Shown here: positions 1-5,169 of the stretch, one piece after another | Numbering within the stretch: the stretch's first letter is position 1 | Layout: every line of letters starts with the position of its first letter | DNA from: Opitutaceae bacterium | GTDB lineage: Bacteria; Verrucomicrobiota; Verrucomicrobiia; Opitutales; Opitutaceae | Assembly: GCA_003168315.1 (NCBI GenBank) | Contig: PMSP01000100.1 | Location: 1 to 5,169, forward strand | Reading direction: 5' to 3' | Length of the DNA: 5,169 nucleotides | The notes under the pieces: generated by a model | Told to the model about the DNA's origin: nothing | Databases searched by the model: none | Seen by the model: only the letters and a program-made list of their open reading frames with translations | Position numbers and translations under genes: made by a program

Positions 1-232
1 CGAGAGCATCCAGTCGGGCCTCTACCACGGGCACTCCGGCGCCATCCGCCACATCGTCTCGGGGCTCACGGTCGAGGTGTTCGCGGGCGAGAGGCCGCAC
101 GTGATCGGGACCGGCGGATTTTCCCACATGCTCGAGGAGGAGCGCCTGTTCGACGAGATCGTGCCCGAGCTCGTGCTCCTTGGCCTCAGGCAGGCGGAGG
201 CGATGAACCGGGACCCCGGATCGCGGTCCTAG
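1..232 (+). CDS. coaX: Type III pantothenate kinase, C-terminal part (5' end outside window)
   Basis: This is the last 76 codons of an open frame that starts before the window; the first whole codon is at base 2 and the TAG stop is at 230-232. Type III pantothenate kinase phosphorylates pantothenate with ATP in the cytoplasm, the first committed step of coenzyme A synthesis. The visible part carries the family's C-terminal signatures. ESIQSGLYHGHSGAI lies at visible residues 1-15 and matches the conserved 'S-x-Q-S-G-x-x-x-G' stretch. VIGTGGFSHML (residues 38-48) matches the conserved 'hhxTGGxxxhh' strand-turn. FDEIVPELVLLGLR is the usual tail ending in 'P-x-L-x-L-x-G-L'. The ASKHA-fold phosphate-binding motif (DxGNT) would lie in the missing part. 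The downstream cls gene starts 67 bases after the stop, so the two could be co-transcribed, but nothing shows a functional link. Confidence 0.88.
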   Translation, partial: ESIQSGLYHGHSGAIRHIVSGLTVEVFAGERPHVIGTGGFSHMLEEERLFDEIVPELVLLGLRQAEAMNRDPGSRS

Positions 233-245
233 GGGCGCCCCGGCG

Positions 246-263
246 GGCGAGCTTTGTCTCGCC
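246..263 (+). terminator. Weak hairpin after coaX, possible terminator
   Basis: GGCGAG (246-251) and CTCGCC (258-263) form a 6-bp perfect stem with a six-base loop, starting 13 bases after the coaX stop. There is no T-tract after it, so intrinsic termination is doubtful, and a stem this short can occur by chance in GC-rich DNA. Confidence 0.22.
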
Positions 264-299
264 GAGCACGCTGCCCCACCCCATAAGCATCAGGACAGC

Positions 300-1727
300 A
301 TGACGATAGCCATCATCATCTGCTACTTCGCGACCTGGGCGTTCATCCCCCACCTGCTGCTCCTGAAGAAGCGCCCGTCCGCCACGCTCGCGTGGCTCTG
401 GGCGATCATGTTCATCCCCTTCGTCGGCCCCTTCGTGTATTTCTTCTTCGGCACCGACAGGCTCAAGCGCCGCCGGCTCCGGCGCCGGAGCCTCTACTCG
501 GCGCGCAGCAACCGCCGGGGGACGCCGGCCACCACGACCGATCCCGACACGGCGAGGCTCCTCGGCCGGCTCCCGCTGCGCGACCGCCAGTTCCTCGGCC
601 TCCTCTCGCGGATCAACCAGCTGCCGCTCAGCTCGGCGGCCAACCTGCGGATCCTGCGGGACGCGAAGGAATTCTACTCGGCCCTGGAGGGGAGCATCGC
701 CGGGGCGAAGCACCACATCCACCTCGAGTTCTACATCTGGAACGCCGACGACACGGGGGCGAAGTTCCTGAAGCTGCTCGCCGACGCCGCCCGCCGGGGC
801 GTCATCGTCCGCCTGCTGCTGGACGGCGTCGGATCGCACGCCTTCACGGAGAGCCTGCTCGGGGACTTCCTCGCGGCCGGCGGCCACTTCTCCTGGTTCC
901 AGAGCCTGGACCCGAAGCGCAACCGCTTCTTCCTCAACCTGAGGAACCACCGCAAGCTCCAGGTCGTCGACGGGACCTCCGCGTTCGTCGGCGGCATGAA
1001 CATCGGCCGCGAATACGAGGGCCTGGACCCCGCCCGCGGGCACTGGAGGGACGTGCAGGTCGAGGCCGACGGGCCCGTGGTCCTCGAGCTGCAGGACGTG
1101 TTCGCCGACGACTGGTTCTTCGCCACCGGCGAGAAGATCTCCTCAGCGGCCTTCTTCCCGGAGCCGGCGGCCGGCGCGAAGTACCTCACCCACGTCGTCC
1201 TCGGCGGCCCCGACCGCAGGAACGAGCCCATCAGCAAGACGATCGTCAGCCTCCTGAACGAGGCGAGCGGGAGGGTCTGGATCGCCACGGGCTACTTCGT
1301 GCCCGATGACATCATCCTCGCCGCGCTCGAGCTCGCCGCCAGCCGCGGCGTCGACGTGCGCCTCCTCATCTCCGAGAAGAACGACCACCCGTGGCTGGTC
1401 GTCGTCGGGCGCTCGTACTATGGGCAGCTCCTCGCCGCCGGCGTTCGGATCTTCGAGTACTCGGCCGGGATCAACCATGCGAAGGTCATGCTGGCCGACG
1501 ACCGCTGGGCCATGATCGGCTCCGCCAACCTGGACTACCGCTCGATGAGGCTCAACTTCGAGCTCAATCTCCTCGCCCACTCTGCCGAGAGGAACGCCGA
1601 GCTGGCGCACATCCTGGAGCACGACTTCTCGGTGTCCCAGGAGATCGACCCCGAGGTGTTCGCGAGGCGGCCGTTCCGCAGGAGGTTCGCGGAGGCCGCG
1701 CTCAGGCCCCTGTCGCCGATGCTCTGA
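300..1727 (+). CDS. cls: Cardiolipin synthase (ClsA-type phospholipase D superfamily)
   Basis: This 475-residue membrane enzyme is predicted to join two phosphatidylglycerol molecules into cardiolipin and glycerol at the inner membrane. Two hydrophobic segments at residues 2-22 and about 29-50 form the N-terminal 'PLDc_N' anchor (AWLWAIMFIPFVGPFVYFFFG). A strongly basic stretch at 54-73 follows and would sit on the cytoplasmic face. The first HKD motif is HRKLQVVD (H217, K219, D224) followed by GGMN. The second is HAKVMLAD (H393, K395, D400) followed by GSANLDYRS and LNFE. Both catalytic sites are intact. Length and C-terminus (RRPFRRRF...LSPML) agree with E. coli ClsA, about 486 residues. 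The ATG at 300 has AGGA at 292-295, four bases upstream. A departure from the usual 'TPYFVP' is TGYFVP at 330-335. It is convergent with the lipoprotein gene, with 14 bases between stops. An aminoacyl-PG or other PLD-family role is less likely given the full ClsA layout. Confidence 0.95.
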   Translation: MTIAIIICYFATWAFIPHLLLLKKRPSATLAWLWAIMFIPFVGPFVYFFFGTDRLKRRRLRRRSLYSARSNRRGTPATTTDPDTARLLGRLPLRDRQFLGLLSRINQLPLSSAANLRILRDAKEFYSALEGSIAGAKHHIHLEFYIWNADDTGAKFLKLLADAARRGVIVRLLLDGVGSHAFTESLLGDFLAAGGHFSWFQSLDPKRNRFFLNLRNHRKLQVVDGTSAFVGGMNIGREYEGLDPARGHWRDVQVEADGPVVLELQDVFADDWFFATGEKISSAAFFPEPAAGAKYLTHVVLGGPDRRNEPISKTIVSLLNEASGRVWIATGYFVPDDIILAALELAASRGVDVRLLISEKNDHPWLVVVGRSYYGQLLAAGVRIFEYSAGINHAKVMLADDRWAMIGSANLDYRSMRLNFELNLLAHSAERNAELAHILEHDFSVSQEIDPEVFARRPFRRRFAEAALRPLSPML

Positions 1728-1745
1728 CCCCGGGGGGCGGGTCAG
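1724..1745. repeat. Inverted repeat holding both convergent stop codons, possible bidirectional terminator
   Basis: CTGACCC (1724-1730) and GGGTCAG (1739-1745) are perfect 7-bp arms around an eight-base loop. The left arm contains the TGA of the cardiolipin synthase gene (1725-1727). The right arm contains the TGA of the lipoprotein gene read on the other strand (1742-1744). The symmetric hairpin between two convergent genes would suit a shared transcription end. Neither side has a T-tract, so a factor-independent terminator is not proven and the symmetry may partly arise by chance. Confidence 0.4.
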
Positions 1746-2269
1746 GAGGTGGTCGTGACCTTGACCTTGTCGAAGGCCTCCTGCGCCCGCTGCCAGGCCT
1801 GGTCGACCTTGTCCTTCTCCTGGCCCCACGTGTCCGGGGTCGCGCGGGCCGCCTCGTCGATCATCGACTTCAGGTAGGCCTGGGAGTCGTTCATCTCCTT
1901 CATGGCGAAGTCCCAGTCCTTGTCGTCCGAGGAGGGCATCGAGGAGCGCTTCCGGTTCAGCTCGGCGACCTGCGCTGCAAGCATGCTTTGGAGGCTTGAG
2001 GCGCCCGAGACGAAGCTGGAGCGTTGGTCGTACGTGTAGTCCTTGATGGCGAGCCACGAGGCGGACGACTGGTCGGCGTAGGACTGGACGGCGATCGGCA
2101 CGGTCCTGGCGACCGGGACGGCGGGAACGGTGGTCGTGACCAGCATGGCCGCGCTTGGCACCGGCGTCGGCTGGCCGGCGACCGAGGAGTTGCGGCTGCA
2201 GCCCGCGGCGACAAGCGAAAGGAGGGCGACGGCCGCGGCCGAGGGGGCGAGGAAGCGGGAGGTGTTCAT
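1742..2269 (-). CDS. Putative outer-membrane lipoprotein of unknown function, helical
   Basis: This 175-residue protein is predicted to be exported by Sec and lipidated. The N-terminus MNTSRFLAPS is followed by a hydrophobic core (11-20) and the lipobox LVAAGC, with Cys24 as the lipidated residue. Ser at +2 is not an inner-membrane retention signal, so the outer membrane is likely. Residues 25-60 are a flexible Pro/Thr/Val/Ala-rich linker. Residues 61-170 are polar and look all-helical, with four spaced tryptophans (72, 119, 148, 159), a KDYTYDQRSSF segment (76-86) and KDWDFAMKEM (117-126). I see no catalytic motif and do not recognise a named family. The frame could start at an ATG at 2312-2314, but that adds 15 residues rich in Pro and Arg before the signal peptide and lies upstream of the best promoter. 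The ATG at 2269 is preferred even though no Shine-Dalgarno precedes it, because the promoter predicts a leaderless message. It is convergent with cls and divergent from the small Cys protein gene. Confidence 0.85.
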   Translation of the reverse strand: MNTSRFLAPSAAAVALLSLVAAGCSRNSSVAGQPTPVPSAAMLVTTTVPAVPVARTVPIAVQSYADQSSASWLAIKDYTYDQRSSFVSGASSLQSMLAAQVAELNRKRSSMPSSDDKDWDFAMKEMNDSQAYLKSMIDEAARATPDTWGQEKDKVDQAWQRAQEAFDKVKVTTTS

Positions 2270-2276
2270 GGGGGGT

Positions 2277-2305
2277 ATTCTAGGGTTTCGGGGAGGGAAT
2301 CCCAA
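2277..2305 (-). promoter_or_regulatory. Sigma70-like promoter of the lipoprotein gene, nearly leaderless
   Basis: On the minus strand TTGGGA (2305 to 2300) and TAGAAT (2282 to 2277) are separated by exactly 17 bases. They match the -35 consensus at 4 of 6 and the -10 consensus at 5 of 6 positions. The -10 box is among the few AT-rich spots in this GC-rich region. Only seven bases (ACCCCCC) lie between it and the ATG at 2269, so transcription would begin at about 2269-2270, on or next to the start codon. This would account for the missing ribosome binding site. The call is from consensus matching by eye. Confidence 0.5.
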
Positions 2306-2320
2306 TGGGGTCATTCCCTC
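2293..2320. promoter_or_regulatory. 8+8 bp dyad around the -35 element, possible operator
   Basis: GAGGGAAT (2293-2300) and ATTCCCTC (2313-2320) are perfect inverted arms with a 12-base spacer. Arm centres are 20 bp apart, about two helical turns, so both half-sites would face the same side of the DNA, as dimeric regulators need. The predicted -35 box (2300-2305) lies at the inner edge of one arm and in the spacer. CCC...GGGG inside the spacer could extend it into an imperfect hairpin, but under the leaderless model the element is not transcribed into the lipoprotein mRNA, which favours a DNA site. Confidence 0.4.
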
Positions 2321-2463
2321 ACAGGACAGTCACCCGAGCCCTCCCCGGGTTCCCAGCCTGGCGCGCATCCGGGCCCCCCCGAAAGGATTGACGCACCCGG
2401 GAAGGGGGCCGAGGTTTCGCCGGACAGCGAACCCATGGACCCGCAATCCCATCACACGACGCC

Positions 2464-2631
2464 GTGAAGGAGCCGACGAGAGAGGAGAGGCAGCTCAGGT
2501 GCTTCCGCAAGAGGCGCTACCGCACCCAGGGGGACGCCCTCGACGCGGCCATGGTGGCCGGGGTCGAGCGCAAGCGCAGGGCCTACCTCTGCCAGTACTG
2601 CAGGCAGTGGCACCTGACGACGATCGGGTGA
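2464..2631 (+). CDS. Small Cys...CxxCx3H protein, possible zinc-binding, function unknown
   Basis: This is a 55-residue frame from GTG at 2464 to TGA at 2629-2631. The protein is very basic and contains LRCFRKRRYRTQGDAL (11-26), a helix-like AMVAGVERKRR and YLCQYCRQWHLTT (41-53). Cys13, Cys43, Cys46 and His50 could bind one zinc ion in a small ribbon or knuckle. From memory, short bacterial proteins with a 'C-x-K-x-x-Y-x-T' segment, a helix and 'Y-x-C-P-x-C-x-x-W-H-L-T' recur in high-GC genomes without a known function, and this one follows the pattern with Gln in place of Pro. No good Shine-Dalgarno precedes the GTG. The internal ATG at 2551 would lose Cys13, so it is unlikely. There is no in-frame upstream ATG close by. 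It is divergent from the lipoprotein gene, and the exported isomerase-like gene starts 95 bases downstream. Nucleic-acid binding is possible from the basic charge but is only inference. Confidence 0.72.
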   Translation: MKEPTREERQLRCFRKRRYRTQGDALDAAMVAGVERKRRAYLCQYCRQWHLTTIG

Positions 2632-2726
2632 CCTGCGCCCGGGACGCAACGCGGGGCTCGACCCGGGCCGCCGATGGGTCCAGAATGGCTGGAGTCTCCC
2701 GCCAGGATCACCAACCACCCCCCGAC

Positions 2727-3593
2727 ATGATGGACATCACCCGCCGCGATGCATTGAAAGCGATGGCCGGCACGGTGGCCCTGGCCGCCCTCCCCCTCGC
2801 GCGCTCCGCCGACAGCCCCGCGGCGGCGCCGGCCGCCGCGGGCTCCTTCAGGCACTCCGCCTGCCGCTGGTGCTACCAGAAGATCCCGCTGGACGACCTC
2901 GCGGCGGCGGCGAAGCGGATCGGGCTCGAGTCGATCGAGCTCCTTGAGCCCGCCGAATGGCCCGTCGTCCAGAGGCACGGGCTCACCTGCGCGATGGCAA
3001 ACGGGGTCACGCGGATCCCCGAGGGCCTCAACCGGATCGAGCACCACGCCGTGATGGTCCCCGGCATGATCGAGCGGATCGGCGCCTGCGCGGACGCGGG
3101 GCTCCCCAATGTCATCTGCTTCTCGGGAAACCGCGCGGGCATGGACGACGAGGTCGGCCTCGCCAACTGCGCGGCCGCGCTCCGCCAGATCGTCGGCGAG
3201 GCGGAGAGGCGCAGGGTCACCGTCTGCATGGAGCTCCTGAACAGCAAGGTCGACCACCACGACTACATGTGCGACCACACGGCGTGGGGGGTCGAGCTCG
3301 TGAAGCGCGTCGGCTCCGACCGCTTCAAGCTCCTCTACGACATCTACCACATGCAGATCATGGAGGGGGACGTCGTGCGGACCATCCGGGACAACCACCC
3401 GTACATCGCCCACTACCACACGGGGGGCGTCCCCGGCCGCCACGAGATCGACCAGACGCAGGAGCTCAACTACGCCGCGATCTCGCGCGCCATCAAGGAG
3501 ACGGGCCACCGCGGGTTCGTGGCGCAGGAGTTCATCCCCGTCAGGGACCCGTTCACGTCGCTGGCCGAGGCCGTGGCCATCTGCACGGTCTAG
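2727..3593 (+). CDS. Exported TIM-barrel protein, hydroxypyruvate isomerase-like
   Basis: This 288-residue protein has a twin-arginine-type signal: TRRDALK at 5-11, a hydrophobic core at about 12-24, then an Ala/Pro-rich segment with possible cleavage near residue 28. The mature part is a xylose isomerase-like TIM barrel of the sugar phosphate isomerase/epimerase superfamily. It begins with FRHSACRWCYQKIPLDDL (41-58). Expected metal and acid-base residues are present: Glu169 in MELLNS, Asp205 in YDIYHMQ, His231 in HYHTGG, Arg238/Glu240 in VPGRHE and Glu268 in VAQEF. Family members such as E. coli Hyi interconvert hydroxypyruvate and tartronate semialdehyde in the cytoplasm; the substrate of this exported form cannot be told. 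Start: ATG at 2727, with a second ATG at 2730, chosen because the twin-arginine signal follows at once. AGGA at 2704-2707 is too far (19 bases) to be a good ribosome site. A weak promoter-like pair, TCGACC (2658-2663) and CAGAAT (2681-2686) with 17 bases between, lies upstream. The flavin reductase gene follows after 56 bases. Confidence 0.85.
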   Translation: MMDITRRDALKAMAGTVALAALPLARSADSPAAAPAAAGSFRHSACRWCYQKIPLDDLAAAAKRIGLESIELLEPAEWPVVQRHGLTCAMANGVTRIPEGLNRIEHHAVMVPGMIERIGACADAGLPNVICFSGNRAGMDDEVGLANCAAALRQIVGEAERRRVTVCMELLNSKVDHHDYMCDHTAWGVELVKRVGSDRFKLLYDIYHMQIMEGDVVRTIRDNHPYIAHYHTGGVPGRHEIDQTQELNYAAISRAIKETGHRGFVAQEFIPVRDPFTSLAEAVAICTV

Positions 3594-3649
3594 GGCGCCT
3601 GCGCCGAATTTCCGTCGCCGGGGGGCGGCGGCCCCGCTAGGACGGGGGC

Positions 3650-4261
3650 ATGCTCCTCGACTTCACGACGCTCTCGCCGCGCAACGCCTACCAGTGGATG
3701 ACCTCCACGATCCTCCCGAGGCCGATCGCCTGGGTCTCGACGATCTCGCCGGACGGCGTCACGAATCTCGCCCCCTTCAGCTTCTTCCAGGGCATAACCG
3801 CCAACCCGCCCACCCTCATGTTCGTGCCGGTCAACAACCGCGACGGCAGCAAGAAGGACACCGTGCGCAACATCGAGCTCGTGCCCGAGTTCGTCGTGAA
3901 CCTCGTCACCCGCGGGCTCGCGGCGTCCATGAACGAGACGGCGGCCCTCCTGCCCTACGGCGAGAGCGAGTTCTCGAGGTTCGGCGTCGCGGCAGCGAAA
4001 TCCGAGAAGGTGAGGCCCCCGCGCGTCGCCGCCTCGCCCGTGGCGTTCGAGTGCGTCCTTGACCGGATCGTCCTCGTCGGCGCGGGCCCCCTCGCCGCGA
4101 ACGTGGTCTTCGGCCGCATCCTGGCCGCGCACGTGGCGGACGCGGTCATCGGGCCGGGCGGCCTCCCCGACGCGGCCCGGCTGGACCTTGTCGGGCGCCT
4201 CGGTGGCGAGGACTACACGACCACGCGGGAGACGTTCAACCTGGTGCGGCCCGACCGGTAG
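3650..4261 (+). CDS. Flavin reductase-like, FMN-binding split-barrel protein
   Basis: This 203-residue cytoplasmic protein belongs to the flavin reductase-like domain family (flavoredoxin/DIM6-NTAB type), which binds FMN in a split barrel and uses NAD(P)H or acts as an electron carrier. Motifs run in the usual order. RPIAWVSTISPDGVTNLAPF at 24-43 is the FMN-phosphate-binding strand region, followed by SFFQGITANPP to residue 54. KKDTVRNI is at 68-75, EFVVNLV at 80-86, and SEFSRFGV at 106-113. The C-terminus has RLGGEDYTTTRETFNLVRP (183-201), typical of this subgroup. Length is normal. The start is well supported: AGGA at 3639-3642 lies seven bases before the ATG. It may be co-transcribed with the isomerase-like gene upstream, though the 56-base gap and its own strong ribosome site allow independent expression. 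Its last eight codons overlap the end of the ClC gene on the other strand. The electron acceptor is unknown, so it should not be named as a specific partner of a monooxygenase. Confidence 0.9.
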   Translation: MLLDFTTLSPRNAYQWMTSTILPRPIAWVSTISPDGVTNLAPFSFFQGITANPPTLMFVPVNNRDGSKKDTVRNIELVPEFVVNLVTRGLAASMNETAALLPYGESEFSRFGVAAAKSEKVRPPRVAASPVAFECVLDRIVLVGAGPLAANVVFGRILAAHVADAVIGPGGLPDAARLDLVGRLGGEDYTTTRETFNLVRPDR

Positions 4262-5169
4262 CGGCGGTGGAGCGCTCGCGCAGGGCCTCGTAGATCGGGC
4301 GGTCGCCGAGCGCCTCGGCGATCCCGTAGGCCGCGAAGCAGCTGACCAGGAGCGGCAGCATGAAGTCGTACTGCCCGGTGAGCTCGATCATGAGGACGAT
4401 CGCCGTCAGCGGGGCCCGCACGGTCGACGTGAAGAGGGCCCCCATGCCGATGACGGCGAACGTCTCCGGGAAGAGGGCCCACCCGGGGAGGACCGCGTGC
4501 ACGCCCGCGCCGAGCGCGAGGCCGCCCAGGGAGCCCAGGACGAGGAGGGGCGCAAAGATGCCGCCGGCGGCGCCGCAGCCGTAGCTCACCATCGTGAGGA
4601 AGAACCGCGCCACCAGCAGGACCAGCATCCACTGCACCGCGATTTCCCCGGAGATCGCCTTCTCGGTGAGGATGGAGCCCGAGCCGCTTATGCCCGGGAA
4701 GATCCACGCGGCGAGGCCGACCGCGACGCCGGCGCAGGCACCGACCGCGAAGGGCGGCCAGCTCCTCAGCCGGTCGAACAGGTCGAGGCTCAGGAGGAGG
4801 CATTTGTTGAAGGCCACGCCGAGGAAGCCCGCCAGGACGCCGAGGAGGGCCGCGGCCGGCAGGGCGTGGAGCGACGGGCCGGGCATCCCGTGGAGGGCGA
4901 ACACCGGCGTCTCGCCGGCCACGACCCTGCAGACCACGTCGGCCGTGACCGCGGCCATGAACGAGGCGACGAAGAGGACGGGGGTGAAGCTGCCGGTCAG
5001 CTCCTCCAGGACGAATATGAGCCCAGCTAGCGGCGCATTGAAGGCGGCCGCTATGCCTGCGGCCGCGCCGGCGCTCACGAGCGCCCTCCTCTCCCCCTCG
5101 CCCCGCTTAACCTTGAACCACGTGGAGACCATGATCCCGGTGGCGCCCCCCATCTGCACGGTCGGCCCC
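4236..5169 (-). CDS. ClC-family chloride channel or H+/Cl- antiporter (N-terminal part outside window)
   Basis: The last 310 residues of a ClC membrane protein are visible, the TGA being at 4238-4236. The frame is open to the window edge, so a GTG at 5159 is internal, not the start. The first visible residues, GPTVQMGG, are the end of the GREGP filter motif; the gating Glu (E148 in E. coli ClcA) lies just beyond the edge. AAGIAAAFNAPLAGLIFVLEE (visible residues 35-56) is diagnostic and retains the pair of Glu, including the one equivalent to E203, the internal proton residue of antiporters. GGIFAP is at 202-207. Tyr293 in RPIY corresponds to the chloride-coordinating Y445. Several hydrophobic membrane helices alternate with short loops. 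The protein ends 17 residues after that Tyr, so there are no C-terminal CBS domains. The conserved Glu suggests H+/Cl- exchange. It is convergent with, and overlaps by 26 bp, the flavin reductase gene. Confidence 0.93.
   Translation of the reverse strand, partial: GPTVQMGGATGIMVSTWFKVKRGEGERRALVSAGAAAGIAAAFNAPLAGLIFVLEELTGSFTPVLFVASFMAAVTADVVCRVVAGETPVFALHGMPGPSLHALPAAALLGVLAGFLGVAFNKCLLLSLDLFDRLRSWPPFAVGACAGVAVGLAAWIFPGISGSGSILTEKAISGEIAVQWMLVLLVARFFLTMVSYGCGAAGGIFAPLLVLGSLGGLALGAGVHAVLPGWALFPETFAVIGMGALFTSTVRAPLTAIVLMIELTGQYDFMLPLLVSCFAAYGIAEALGDRPIYEALRERSTAATGRAAPG

Noticed and set aside
254..287. TTGTCT and CATAAG as a promoter for cls.
   Set aside because: Spacing is 22 bases, too long for a sigma70-type promoter.
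2388..2416. TTGACG at 2388-2393, a good -35 match for the small Cys protein gene.
   Set aside because: No acceptable -10 box lies 16-18 bases downstream; the sequence there is GC-rich (GAGGTT).
2435..2467. Ten-codon mini-frame (ATG at 2435, MDPQSHHTTP) whose TGA overlaps the GTG of the small Cys protein as GTGA, suggesting translational coupling.
   Set aside because: No ribosome binding site precedes it and a ten-codon frame is easily random. It is worth remembering only if the GTG start proves to be poorly supported.
2637..2668. GCCCGGG and CCCGGGC arms after the small Cys protein gene as a terminator.
   Set aside because: The loop is 18 bases, there is no T-tract, and CCCGGG-type arms are common by chance at this GC content.
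2658..2686. TCGACC-N17-CAGAAT as a promoter for the isomerase-like gene.
   Set aside because: Each box matches consensus at only 4 of 6 positions, so it is mentioned in the gene entry but not called.
2583..3509. Long minus-strand open frame opposite the isomerase-like gene, and similar antisense frames at 186-1043, 1143-2057 and 3590-4132.
   Set aside because: Translations are rich in Arg, Gly, Ala, Val and Asp with no domain. They are the usual antisense shadows of GC-rich genes that have G or C at third codon positions.
2130..3593. A long open plus frame that would extend the isomerase-like protein about 199 residues upstream from 2130.
   Set aside because: It runs through the lipoprotein promoter and gene and through the small Cys protein in other frames, with low-complexity Arg/Pro/Gly translation. 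The twin-arginine signal starts at 2727.
4059..5030. Plus-strand open frame of 323 residues across the ClC gene.
   Set aside because: The minus strand encodes an unmistakable ClC protein here; the plus translation is low-complexity Arg/Glu/Gly sequence.

Overview
This is a GC-rich, gene-dense bacterial chromosome segment with seven protein genes, two of them cut by the window edges. Arginine is often encoded by AGG beside CGC and CGG. A lipobox lipoprotein and a twin-arginine-type exported protein point to a Gram-negative, and the gene families lean towards the Planctomycetota/Verrucomicrobiota side. That placement is a low-confidence inference. No RNA genes, mobile elements, CRISPR arrays, phage genes or defence genes were found. 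There is no intergenic stretch over 200 bases.

Layout, left to right. (1) 1-232, plus: C-terminal end of type III pantothenate kinase (coaX), the first step of coenzyme A synthesis. (2) 300-1727, plus: a complete ClsA-type cardiolipin synthase with two N-terminal membrane segments and two HKD motifs. (3) 1742-2269, minus, convergent with cls: a 175-residue helical lipoprotein of unknown function. Only 14 bases separate the two genes, and both stop codons lie in the arms of one perfect inverted repeat. (4) 2270-2463: divergent intergenic region with a good sigma70-like promoter for the lipoprotein, placed so that the transcript would be nearly leaderless. An 8+8 bp dyad brackets its -35 element. 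(5) 2464-2631, plus: a 55-residue GTG-started protein with a Cys...CxxCx3H pattern. (6) 2727-3593, plus: an exported TIM-barrel protein of the hydroxypyruvate isomerase-like family. (7) 3650-4261, plus: a flavin reductase-like (split-barrel FMN-binding) protein with a clear Shine-Dalgarno. (8) 4236-5169, minus: a ClC chloride channel/antiporter, cut at its N-terminal side and overlapping the flavin reductase gene tail to tail by 26 bp.

The genes look like a mix of housekeeping and accessory functions (CoA synthesis, membrane phospholipid, envelope lipoprotein, exported sugar isomerase-like enzyme, flavin redox, anion transport), not one pathway. The only possible operon is genes 6 and 7, same strand and 56 bases apart. 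I do not see an obvious new multigene system. The most interesting points are the leaderless-type promoter with its dyad, the orphan lipoprotein, the small Cys protein and the exported isomerase-like enzyme.
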